Positions 8,127 through 16,548 of a stretch of DNA of 64,000 bases are shown piece by piece. Both the position numbers and the translations under genes were made by a program. Under the pieces are notes generated by a model. It was not told the origin of the DNA. It was given only the letters and a program-made list of their open reading frames with translations, and did not search any database. The stretch's first letter is position 1; each line of letters begins with the position of its first letter. Source of the stretch: Silvanigrella paludirubra (GTDB lineage: Bacteria; Bdellovibrionota_B; Oligoflexia; Silvanigrellales; Silvanigrellaceae); NCBI RefSeq assembly GCF_009208775.1, contig NZ_WFLM01000003.1:411374-475373 (forward strand), read 5' to 3'.

Positions 8127-9257
8127 TTACAATGATTTGCTTAAAATATTATAGATGGACTCATTTGGTTTTTTAAAATAATCTATTCCATTTATTTTAG
8201 TTTGTTTTATAATTCTGTCATCATCATTTATGATAAATAATTCATTGTTATTTAAAATTGTAATACCTTCAGCTTTGTTATTAAATTTTAAAGGAATATT
8301 TTTGCTGTCATGAACTAAAATTGGATCGTTATTTTTATAAAGCCTTTCTAAATCTATAGTCCAAAGGTAAGCACCTATTATATTTTCATGCTCAAAACTA
8401 CTCAGAATAAATAATTTATCATTAAATTTATTCCAAGCTAAACCAGATATTCCAACTTTTTCATTTATATATTTATTTGTATTTTTAAAATTATAAATTA
8501 ATTTAAAATCGTTTTTTAAAAAATATTTAGAATCTTTATAAATTAAACTAGCTAAAATAATTTTAAACGAATATTCAAAATTTTTATAAGAATCTCCTTC
8601 TTCTCTTATCCCAAATAAAATTTTATTGTCTGGAATAATTGTTAAGCCTTCAACTTTAAAATATTTAGAATTATTTAATTCTTTTTGTAAATATTTTTTT
8701 ATGTCTCTTGTTTCTTTTTCGTTTTCAATAACAGATAAAAATTCTACATTATTTGGAAATTCAGGTTGCCAATATAATATTGAATTATATTCATAATTAG
8801 AATCATCTCTGTCAAAGCTTGTTGTGGCAAAAATATATTTATTATCTAGTGTTACAGTTAAATCTTCAAATTTTTTTGTAAAAATAAACTTGGAATTTTT
8901 ATAATAAGTTATGTTATTAATATCTGTAAAATTGTTATTATTAAATGGAATTGAAAATATTGGGGATACATTATTGTCGTAAATTGATTTATCGTTCGCA
9001 AAAAAAAGATTGTTATTATTAAAAACAACTGCAGATAATTCGCATGAAGCTAATATTTCATTCTCTTTATTGTTTTTAACAAATATTGTCTTTTTTCCTT
9101 CTTCAAAGCAATTTATTATCCCCGTATTTTTTATAATATATTGTTCTTTTTCATTGGGCTTTAAAGTATTATTTAAGCCCAAATAAAATTTACCTTTTCC
9201 ACTTGAACAGGAGCTAAATATAAATAAAAATAGTAAAATAAATAATAAAATTTTCAC
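8127..9257 (-). CDS. Lipoprotein with phytase-esterase-like beta-propeller
   Basis: 376 aa with a signal peptide ending FSSC at about residues 14-17, a plausible though non-ideal lipobox, so it is probably lipid-anchored. Two repeats of a motif around EGLTIIPDNKILFGIREEG and EGITILNNNELFIINDDD resemble the esterase-like domain of bacterial phytase (PF13449) or SdiA-regulated-type propellers. The rest is Asn/Lys/Ile-rich blade-like sequence. No catalytic residues can be assigned. It stands alone between spacers. Confidence 0.6.
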   Translation of the reverse strand: MKILLFILLFLFIFSSCSSGKGKFYLGLNNTLKPNEKEQYIIKNTGIINCFEEGKKTIFVKNNKENEILASCELSAVVFNNNNLFFANDKSIYDNNVSPIFSIPFNNNNFTDINNITYYKNSKFIFTKKFEDLTVTLDNKYIFATTSFDRDDSNYEYNSILYWQPEFPNNVEFLSVIENEKETRDIKKYLQKELNNSKYFKVEGLTIIPDNKILFGIREEGDSYKNFEYSFKIILASLIYKDSKYFLKNDFKLIYNFKNTNKYINEKVGISGLAWNKFNDKLFILSSFEHENIIGAYLWTIDLERLYKNNDPILVHDSKNIPLKFNNKAEGITILNNNELFIINDDDRIIKQTKINGIDYFKKPNESIYNILSKSL

Positions 9258-9361
9258 ATGAAACCTTTGATAAAAAAAAATATAGCATTCATTAGAAATA
9301 ATAAATTATTACTAATAAAAAGTCAAATTTACATTTTTTTTGAAATACTATTTTCTACTTT

Positions 9362-10210
9362 TTAAGGTTTTTTAATACTTTCATTATAAATATCTTTAGC
9401 ATTTAGATTGTGTTTTTGAGCAATATTTTTACATGCTAATTTTAATTGCATTCCTTGTTGTACTAAAATTAAAGCTTCTATTGCTGCATCTTGTAATGAT
9501 ATTTCTTTTTTTTCTTCTGCTAAAATATTAACACAAATTGCAAATTCGCCTTGAATCTCATTTTGATTTGAAAAATAATTTAAAACATTTTTTATATTGC
9601 CTGTTTTGTGTTCTTCAAATTTTTTAGAAATTTCTCTAGAGACACAAATAAAAATTTCTTGATCTAAAAAAAATTCATTTAAATTTTTCAAACTATTAAT
9701 TAATCTTTTTGGGCTTTCAAAAAATACGGCAATGCAAGGTGAAATCGCTTTCCACCTATTGAATTCTTCAAATTGTTCTTTTTGAGTACGTCCTAAAAAG
9801 CCAGAAAAAATACTTCTTGGCTGAATAAACCCACAAGCCGCTAATGCTGAAGACATACTACTTGGACCAGGAATACTCTGAATTAAAATTCCATGTTTAT
9901 GAGCTTCGGCAATTAATAAAGAGCCTGGATCAGATATACAGGGAGTTCCTGCATCGGTAATAATTGCGGCGCATTTGTTAGGTGAATTTAAAAGTTTTTC
10001 AATAAGGTAACTTGATTTATTTTTTTCATTATGTACATGTAAACTTTCTAATTGAGATTTTATACCAAAATGGCTTAATAAGTTTCCCGAATGTCTAGTG
10101 TCTTCACATGCTATAAAGCTTACGTGAGATAGAATCTCTTTTGCTCTTGGAGAAAAATCGCCTAATGTACCTATGGGTGTTGCAACTATATAAAGTGTAC
10201 CAGTAGTCAT
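9362..10210 (-). CDS. rsmI: RsmI, 16S rRNA C1402 2'-O-methyltransferase
   Basis: RsmI methylates the ribose of C1402 in 16S rRNA with S-adenosylmethionine, fine-tuning the decoding centre. The N-terminus GTLYIVATPIGTLGDFSPRA and the following ACEDTRHSGNLLSHFGI are family signatures, and ITDAGTPCISDPG is the central tetrapyrrole-methylase motif. The C-terminal small domain is present. At 282 aa the length is normal. Its ATG overlaps the stop of the MBL hydrolase in an ATGA arrangement, so it is the last gene of a minus-strand run. Confidence 0.96.
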   Translation of the reverse strand: MTTGTLYIVATPIGTLGDFSPRAKEILSHVSFIACEDTRHSGNLLSHFGIKSQLESLHVHNEKNKSSYLIEKLLNSPNKCAAIITDAGTPCISDPGSLLIAEAHKHGILIQSIPGPSSMSSALAACGFIQPRSIFSGFLGRTQKEQFEEFNRWKAISPCIAVFFESPKRLINSLKNLNEFFLDQEIFICVSREISKKFEEHKTGNIKNVLNYFSNQNEIQGEFAICVNILAEEKKEISLQDAAIEALILVQQGMQLKLACKNIAQKHNLNAKDIYNESIKKP

Positions 10211-11061
10211 TCTATTCCTTTGGGGTATTCAAATACTTCTGCAAAAAATTTTCCTTTATCATCTTTTTTAATTTTTCCAATTGGATTTTGGCTGTCATGG
10301 GTAAAAAATAATTTTGCATTTTTTGTGATTAAATCTTCAAGAAAATTTTTCTTTTCATCAATTACTAATTCTGGAAAACGGTCATAACCCATAGAAATGG
10401 GAATATGCATCCAAGCGAATCCCGGAATTAAATCACTTGCAAAAACAAGTGGTCCGTCTTTTAAAGATATTTCTCCTAACATAAGTCCCGGGGTATGACC
10501 ATTAGAAAATCTAAAGGTTATAAAGGGAGATAAATCACTTATTCCATTATTTTCAACTAAAATCAACCGACCCGATTTTTCTAGTAAATTATTTAATAAA
10601 GGAACAAATGAAGCTTTATCTCTTGGATGTGGATTTATTGCTCTCTCCCAGTGCTCTTTGCCAACATAAAATTTTGCTTTTGGAAATAAAAGTTTTGTCT
10701 CTCCTTGGCCATAAGGAGTTAAAATTCCACCAGCATGATCAAAATGCAAATGAGAAAGAATAACAGCATCAATATCTTCATGACTTAAATTTACTTTTTG
10801 TAAACTTTGCAACAAAATATGTTCTGTTTCAACAATTCCATACCTATCTTTAAGTTTTGGTTCAAAAAAAGCTCCTACTCCAGCTTCAAAAAGAAAGTTT
10901 TTTCCATCCTTATTTTTAACTAAAAGTGATCTACATGCTAAAGGAATTCTATTTAAATTATCTGATTGAATCCAAGACTCCCACATTGCTTTTGGCGCAT
11001 TTCCAAACATAGCGCCACCATCAAGCATTTGAGTGTTACCTTCAAGAGAAATTATTTCCAT
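10207..11061 (-). CDS. Metallo-beta-lactamase-fold hydrolase
   Basis: 284 aa with the zinc motif SHLHFDHAGG near residues 101-109, further His/Asp ligands in NGHTPG and SDL, and an HDSQ segment near the C-terminus. The pattern resembles quorum-quenching lactonase-like MBL proteins (AHL-lactonase/PNGM-like), but the substrate cannot be told from sequence. No signal peptide is seen. The gene lies 15 nt after the 538-aa protein and overlaps rsmI by 4 nt, so it is translated in the same operon. Confidence 0.85.
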   Translation of the reverse strand: MEIISLEGNTQMLDGGAMFGNAPKAMWESWIQSDNLNRIPLACRSLLVKNKDGKNFLFEAGVGAFFEPKLKDRYGIVETEHILLQSLQKVNLSHEDIDAVILSHLHFDHAGGILTPYGQGETKLLFPKAKFYVGKEHWERAINPHPRDKASFVPLLNNLLEKSGRLILVENNGISDLSPFITFRFSNGHTPGLMLGEISLKDGPLVFASDLIPGFAWMHIPISMGYDRFPELVIDEKKNFLEDLITKNAKLFFTHDSQNPIGKIKKDDKGKFFAEVFEYPKGIE

Positions 11062-11076
11062 TATAAGAGCTCCATT

Positions 11077-12693
11077 TTATAGTTTAGTTGGATCTTCTGA
11101 ATTATCTATATAAGGGTCTATACTTTCTAAATATGGTGCTATTGATTTCACATTTATTTCAGATTGAATAATTACCCATTTACCATTTTTTTGAATATAA
11201 GGTCCAGGTAATGGAATTAAACCTCTTGGTAGTAAAAAATTACCAAAAGAAACGGCTTTTGTAATAAATATTTTAATTGTATTTAATGCCTCCGGATTAA
11301 CTTCTTTTCCTTGTTTAATAAATAAATCCCCAGTTGGGGCATAAAGTCTTATTTTAGGAATTAATTTATCACCATCGGTATCTAAAGTTAATGAAGCATT
11401 TTCAGAATAAGATGTTAAAGTATTAATTGTTTTTTCAATTTCAGAAAACATAATGTCTCCAGCGGGAGAAGAAAAATAATCGGAAAGAACGGACGATTTT
11501 TTACGAATTCTATCTGAAAAATCAATTAATTTATTTTGAGTCTGAATCATGTCAAATAAGAAAGAAATACTTGAAAAGTTTTTAAGAGAGTCTGTTGGTA
11601 ATAAAAAATCTGCTCCCGAAGAAGAAACTGTGGTTAAAATATTGTTTAAATTATTTTCTTTTTTATCAGAGCTAATAATGGAAACAAAATTTTTTTGATT
11701 TGAAAATATAAATGTTTGACCTTTAATAGACCAATACATGTCAAGTTTAATATTAAAATTATTATTTAATAAAGATAAAACACTTTCTAAGTTTTTTCTA
11801 AAATTATTTCTTTGAAAACTAAATCGGCCACAAAAATCCCAAGGGTTTATTTTTTGAGAACAAATTGAGTTTAAAAACTCAATAGGATCGCTAATAGATA
11901 ATATAACTTGTGAATGATTAATTTTATTTTCTTCATCAAATTCTAATGATTCTATTGATAATTCAATTGCATGATTGCCAAGAAAATTTTGAATAGAAAG
12001 TGGAACATTTTTTAAAACTAAACTTTTTAAAGTATCTGAAGATAAATGCAGGCTCTTTTTTATGTTTGGCTCTATTGCTAGTAATATAGAGTCTTTAATT
12101 GATAATTGCAATTGAGTAGCACCACCAATTAAAAACGTTTTTCCATTCCATATTTCTTCTATAAGTGATGTTAAAGGTTTTGCAAAAGGACTTCCATCAG
12201 ATTCTATAACTTTGTCTTCATTGTGATTAAGTGCTTCAATATCATTTATGTTAAGAATTTCATCATTTGATTGATTACCTGTAGGTGTAGGGTCAAAAAA
12301 TTCATTTTCATCTAAGGATTCTGAAGTAGATAAAAAATCATTCAGAATATTGTCTAAAGAAGTTATTATTTTTTCACTAAATTGAGGGTATATATCAAGA
12401 ATAAAAAAGCCGCGAGCGCCAATTTCACCAATAGGAGGTACAGGTTGTTGAGTACGAGGGTTATTTTCAAGTCCAATATTTTTTGAAAATTGATAAAGCT
12501 GCCTATCTGTATTTACAGTGTAATTAAAAGCTACTGCAAAAGTAGGTTTTCCAACTTTTTGAGCAATATGAGAAAGTGTTGGTGTATTTGATTTTAAATT
12601 CAAATATAAATAAGTAAATATAGCGGTAATAATAAATAATATTAATGTAACAAACAATATAAGAATTTTAAGAAGTTTCGCATTTTTTTTCAT
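11077..12693 (-). CDS. Membrane-anchored hypothetical protein, 538 aa
   Basis: One N-terminal transmembrane helix (about residues 8-31) after a Lys-rich start indicates an inner-membrane anchor with the bulk of the protein outside the cytoplasm. The remainder is a mixed alpha/beta sequence with Asn/Ser-rich stretches and a low-complexity acidic segment around residues 125-165. No family was recognised. It sits between a UvrD-type helicase (26 nt upstream) and an MBL hydrolase (15 nt downstream) and is clearly part of that operon. Confidence 0.75.
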   Translation of the reverse strand: MKKNAKLLKILILFVTLILFIITAIFTYLYLNLKSNTPTLSHIAQKVGKPTFAVAFNYTVNTDRQLYQFSKNIGLENNPRTQQPVPPIGEIGARGFFILDIYPQFSEKIITSLDNILNDFLSTSESLDENEFFDPTPTGNQSNDEILNINDIEALNHNEDKVIESDGSPFAKPLTSLIEEIWNGKTFLIGGATQLQLSIKDSILLAIEPNIKKSLHLSSDTLKSLVLKNVPLSIQNFLGNHAIELSIESLEFDEENKINHSQVILSISDPIEFLNSICSQKINPWDFCGRFSFQRNNFRKNLESVLSLLNNNFNIKLDMYWSIKGQTFIFSNQKNFVSIISSDKKENNLNNILTTVSSSGADFLLPTDSLKNFSSISFLFDMIQTQNKLIDFSDRIRKKSSVLSDYFSSPAGDIMFSEIEKTINTLTSYSENASLTLDTDGDKLIPKIRLYAPTGDLFIKQGKEVNPEALNTIKIFITKAVSFGNFLLPRGLIPLPGPYIQKNGKWVIIQSEINVKSIAPYLESIDPYIDNSEDPTKL

Positions 12694-12719
12694 ACCGTTT
12701 TTTTATTTCCTAAACTTAA

Positions 12720-14735
12720 TTAACGAAACAATTCAAATAATTTTCTTGCCGCATCCATTCTTCTTGCTTCTTCTGAATTAGGATCTGTTTGTTCATGGAT
12801 GATAAGCTGTTGTGGAATGGCGGATAAAAATCGTGATGGTTTGGGCTCCAAATCTTTTCCTGACGCTCTCCCTTTTTTTCGAAAACCACAATGAGAAATA
12901 AAAAGTCTATATTTTGCTCTAGTAATAGCGACATAAAAGAGGCGCCTTTCTTCTTGAATTCCAGATTCAAGAGCCAAACTTTTTTCATGGGGAAGAATAC
13001 CATCTTCAACGCCAATTAGAAATACATAAGGAAACTCTAAACCTTTTGAAGAATGTATTGTCATGATCTGTACTTTATTCTTAGTTTCCTGAGCAATATC
13101 AAATCTTGCTTTATCTAAATGAAGTGCATCTACGACAGATTGAATTGATTCTTCTGGTAATTCAAGTTTTTCAATCACATTAAAAACTCTTTCAACAATA
13201 TCAATTCGAAATTGTGCATTTTGCATATTGGCAGAAGACATAAGAATGTCTTTTTTTAGACCAATGTTTTCATAACAATCTCTTAGAGTAGAAGAAATAT
13301 CAACTTTTAAAGTAGAATTTTTTAATTTTTCACCATATTGGTTCCAATTTTTAAGAAATTCTGCAATGCCTTTGTGTTCATAAGAAAGTTCTTTAAGGGC
13401 TACAAAAATGTCTGAAGTTGGATTTTTTGTTTTGTTTAAAAAATGTATTTCCTTAATTTTTTCAAGAGTAGCTATTCCAATTCCTCTTGCTGGTAAATTT
13501 ATTATTCGGAAAAGACTATTCATATCATTTGAATTATGAGCAAATTTTAAATAGGAAAAGAGATCTCTAACTTCTTTTCTATCAAAAAATTGAGTTCCTC
13601 CATGAATCGTATAGGGAATATTTTTCTCAATAAATACTTGTTCAAGAGGAATTGTTTGGCTATTTGAACGAACAAGTATAGCAATGTTATCAAAATTTAG
13701 TTTTCCAGATTCTCTTTTCAAAGATAATATTTTATCAACAACAAATAAACTTTCATCTCTTTCATTTTCGCAAGCATGAATGACGATAGGATGTAAATTA
13801 GCTTGTTCACTCCAAAGTTCTTTTCCTAATCTTTCTGTATTTTCTCTAATAACACTGTTTGCTGCATTTAAAATGTTAGGTGTGCATCTATAGTTTTGCT
13901 CCAATGTTACTTTATTTGCATCGGGGAAATGTTTTAAAAAATCTGAAATAATTGAAGGTCTAGCTCCTCTCCAAGAATAAATGCTCTGATCGTCATCTCC
14001 CACAACACAAACATTTTTTGTTTTTGAAGATAACATACAAATAAGTTGAAATTGGCTGAAACTAGTGTCTTGATATTCATCTACCATTAAAAATGAAAAA
14101 GTATCTTGAATTTTGTTCAATAACTCAGGATTTTTTTTAAATCCCAATACTGTTAAATAAACAATATCATCAAAATCTACTAAATTAAATAAACGTAATC
14201 TTCTATTATATGAATTAAATAATTTACAAATAATTTTTCCGTCAAAAACGTTTTTTTGTTTTTTGAAATCTTCTTCAGTAAATAAATTGTCTTTATAATA
14301 AGATATTTTTTGAGAGGCATCTTGCAAAGATAAAATTTCTTCTAAATGGAATTCTTTTATAGATTCTCTTAATAAATTTAGACTTTCATTTTCATCGGAG
14401 ATAGAAAAATTTCTTTGTAATGAAAATTCTTTATGATATTGTCTTAATAATTTTAGTGCAAAAGAGTGAAATGTTGAAAGTTCTACTTTTTTTGCAGTTT
14501 TTTCACCAATTATATTAGATAATCTGGATTGCATTTCTCTTGCCGCTTTATTTGTGAAGCTAACGGCAACTATACTTTCTGGGCGAATTCCAGAATGAAT
14601 CATCCATGCAATTCTTGAAGTAATTACTTTTGTTTTTCCAGTACCAGCTCCTGCAAGCACTAGTTGTGCTCCATAAGATGAAGTAACAGCTTTAAGTTGT
14701 TCTTTATTTAATGCATTTATAATATTATTTGGCAT
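12720..14735 (-). CDS. UvrD/PcrA/Rep-family DNA helicase
   Basis: A superfamily 1A 3'-5' helicase of 671 aa that unwinds DNA in repair and at stalled forks. The motifs in order are Q motif LNKEQLKAV, Walker A GAGTGKT (about 30-36), Ia SFTNKAAREM, Walker B DEYQDT, motif III GDDDQSIYSWRGA, motif IV LEQNYR, motif V THSSKGLEFPYVF and motif VI EERRLFYVAITRAK. The length and short C-terminus are nearer Rep/PcrA than the longer UvrD forms, and the exact subfamily was not settled. It is second in the minus-strand run after the prepilin peptidase. Confidence 0.95.
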   Translation of the reverse strand: MPNNIINALNKEQLKAVTSSYGAQLVLAGAGTGKTKVITSRIAWMIHSGIRPESIVAVSFTNKAAREMQSRLSNIIGEKTAKKVELSTFHSFALKLLRQYHKEFSLQRNFSISDENESLNLLRESIKEFHLEEILSLQDASQKISYYKDNLFTEEDFKKQKNVFDGKIICKLFNSYNRRLRLFNLVDFDDIVYLTVLGFKKNPELLNKIQDTFSFLMVDEYQDTSFSQFQLICMLSSKTKNVCVVGDDDQSIYSWRGARPSIISDFLKHFPDANKVTLEQNYRCTPNILNAANSVIRENTERLGKELWSEQANLHPIVIHACENERDESLFVVDKILSLKRESGKLNFDNIAILVRSNSQTIPLEQVFIEKNIPYTIHGGTQFFDRKEVRDLFSYLKFAHNSNDMNSLFRIINLPARGIGIATLEKIKEIHFLNKTKNPTSDIFVALKELSYEHKGIAEFLKNWNQYGEKLKNSTLKVDISSTLRDCYENIGLKKDILMSSANMQNAQFRIDIVERVFNVIEKLELPEESIQSVVDALHLDKARFDIAQETKNKVQIMTIHSSKGLEFPYVFLIGVEDGILPHEKSLALESGIQEERRLFYVAITRAKYRLFISHCGFRKKGRASGKDLEPKPSRFLSAIPQQLIIHEQTDPNSEEARRMDAARKLFELFR

Positions 14736-14757
14736 AATTTTTTATTTTTCATTTCTT

Positions 14758-15621
14758 TTAACTTTTAAATATTAAAAATAAAAGTTCATTTCCATAAGTA
14801 CTAACAGCAAAGGCTCCGAAAGCTAAAAAAGGTCCAAATGGGATGGCTGCTGAAATTCCTTTTTTTGAATAAATACCCCAAAAAATACCTATAATTGCGC
14901 CCAAAATACTTGCATAAAAAAGAGTAAAAATAACTCCTTTCCATCCAAGAACAGCGCCTATAAATCCTAGATATTTTACATCACCCATTCCCATACCATT
15001 GCGATGTCTAATTAGTTCATAAAGTTTAGAAATAATAAATAAGCCCCCAGCTCCTGTTATTATACCAATAATGCTTCCAGACCAGCCCATTTCAGGGTTT
15101 AAACAGCTAATTAAAAATCCAATAATTATTCCAGGAAGAACAATTTTATCGGGAAGAATTCTGTGTTTAAGGTCAATTAAAGATAATGGGATTCCTGTAT
15201 AAATTATCCATAATGAGACAAAAAATGGTACATAATTTGTAAAATGAAATTTGCCATAGTGATATGATTGTATACTTAAAAACCCAGGCAAGGATTCTAA
15301 AACTATTTGTGGAGTTAAAAATTTAAAAAATATAATAACAGTTAAAATTCCTGTTAGTAGTTCAATAATAGGGTATTGAATTGAAATTTTAGCATCACAG
15401 TTTGAGCATTTACCATTTGTAAAAAAGAATCCTAAAACAGGAATTAAAGCAGTATTTGAAATCGTTTTTTTACAGCTTGTGCATGAACTTCTTGGATAAA
15501 TAATAGACATACCTATTGGTATTCTATAGGCAACTACGTTTAAAAAGCTTCCCATCGAAACGCCAAACAAAAAAACAAACACTCCAAAAATGATATTTAG
15601 TGTACTTAATTCTACAGGCAT
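14758..15621 (-). CDS. pilD: Type IV prepilin peptidase / N-methyltransferase
   Basis: This bifunctional inner-membrane enzyme cleaves and N-methylates type IV pilins and pseudopilins. It has the two zinc-binding CxxC pairs of the methylase domain (CTSC near 47 and CSNC near 72). The two catalytic aspartates sit in DLKHRILPD and in GMGMGDVKYLGFIGA (the GxGD motif). About eight transmembrane helices are visible. The 287-aa length is typical of the bifunctional form. It is the first gene of the run reaching down to rsmI, and no pilin gene is adjacent. Confidence 0.95.
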   Translation of the reverse strand: MPVELSTLNIIFGVFVFLFGVSMGSFLNVVAYRIPIGMSIIYPRSSCTSCKKTISNTALIPVLGFFFTNGKCSNCDAKISIQYPIIELLTGILTVIIFFKFLTPQIVLESLPGFLSIQSYHYGKFHFTNYVPFFVSLWIIYTGIPLSLIDLKHRILPDKIVLPGIIIGFLISCLNPEMGWSGSIIGIITGAGGLFIISKLYELIRHRNGMGMGDVKYLGFIGAVLGWKGVIFTLFYASILGAIIGIFWGIYSKKGISAAIPFGPFLAFGAFAVSTYGNELLFLIFKS

Positions 15622-15732
15622 TTATTTTTCCTTGACAAAATAAGAAAATTCAATCAACTATTCTATTCCAATAGTTTTTGCCTTTTATATTAATACAAAA
15701 GGTGGAACAATAGAATTGAACACGAGAATATT

Positions 15733-16176
15733 ATGAAATCAATCTCAAAGAATAGAAAAGCCTGGCACGATTATTATATTGAAGAAAAGATTGAAGCCGG
15801 TCTCAGTTTAAAGGGTAGCGAAGTAAAGGTTTTGCGCGAAGGGCATGGAAGTGTTGTTGAGGGCTACGCTATGGTTCGTGATGGTCAAGCATGGTTAGTA
15901 AATGCTTATATACCAACTCTTAAAAATGCTAGTTATCTCAATCACGCCGAGCGAAGAGATAGAAGATTGCTACTGAATCGTAAAGAAATTGAAAAGTTAG
16001 ATGCCTCTACAAGGCAAAAAGGATATACCCTGATTCCACTAGAGCTTTATTTTGATGACAATAATCGTGTAAAAGTAGAACTTGGATTAGCAAAAGGGAA
16101 AGCCAATCACGATAAAAGAGATTCCGAAAAAGAAAAAGACGCTAAAAAAGAAGCTCAAAGAGCTATGCGCCGATAA
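15733..16176 (+). CDS. smpB: SmpB, tmRNA-binding protein
   Basis: SmpB delivers tmRNA to stalled ribosomes for trans-translation. The 147-aa sequence has the family's N-terminal block NRKAWHDYYIEEKIEAGLSLKGSEVKVLREG, a QLI-like region replaced by variable residues, and the Lys-rich basic C-terminal tail that folds in the mRNA channel. The length is normal. It is transcribed divergently from the prepilin peptidase with about 110 nt between them. I saw no ssrA gene nearby. Confidence 0.96.
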   Translation: MKSISKNRKAWHDYYIEEKIEAGLSLKGSEVKVLREGHGSVVEGYAMVRDGQAWLVNAYIPTLKNASYLNHAERRDRRLLLNRKEIEKLDASTRQKGYTLIPLELYFDDNNRVKVELGLAKGKANHDKRDSEKEKDAKKEAQRAMRR

Positions 16177-16548
16177 ATTCAAGAATAAAATCTATCCTTT
16201 CTCAATTATGACGAATTAAAAAATAATCTTACAAAAAAATTAAAAAATATTTTTGTACAATAAATTAACTAGAAAAATTATTAAGTTTTATAAATATTAT
16301 TTCTATAAATAAAAATTCTTAAGAAAAATAAATAAAATAATTTATCTAAATATAATTAATTTAAAATTTTCAAAAATATTTGCATTTTATATTAAATATA
16401 TTAATTTTTATTTTGTGAATTGAGTGGTATTAAAAATTATCATAATTCATTTTTAATATAATTTATTCTAAATAATTAAAGGGATTCAATCTATTAAAAT
16501 ATTTTGAATTTATGACTTAAATTTTTAAATAAGTAAAAGAGTTTTTTT
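16177..16548. other. AT-rich spacer without a recognisable gene
   Basis: I see no ORF with an SD, no strong hairpin with a T tract and no tRNA-like fold. The composition is extremely AT-rich. It may carry the promoter of the 816-aa gene that follows, but no -35/-10 pair stands out from the background. Confidence 0.5.

Noticed and set aside
12716-13015. Minus-strand ORF in another frame of the UvrD-type helicase
   Set aside because: It lies entirely within conserved helicase codons and has no independent start signal.
16177-16548. Search for ssrA (tmRNA) next to smpB
   Set aside because: No GGGG...-type acceptor pairing, tag ORF or T arm could be found in the spacer.
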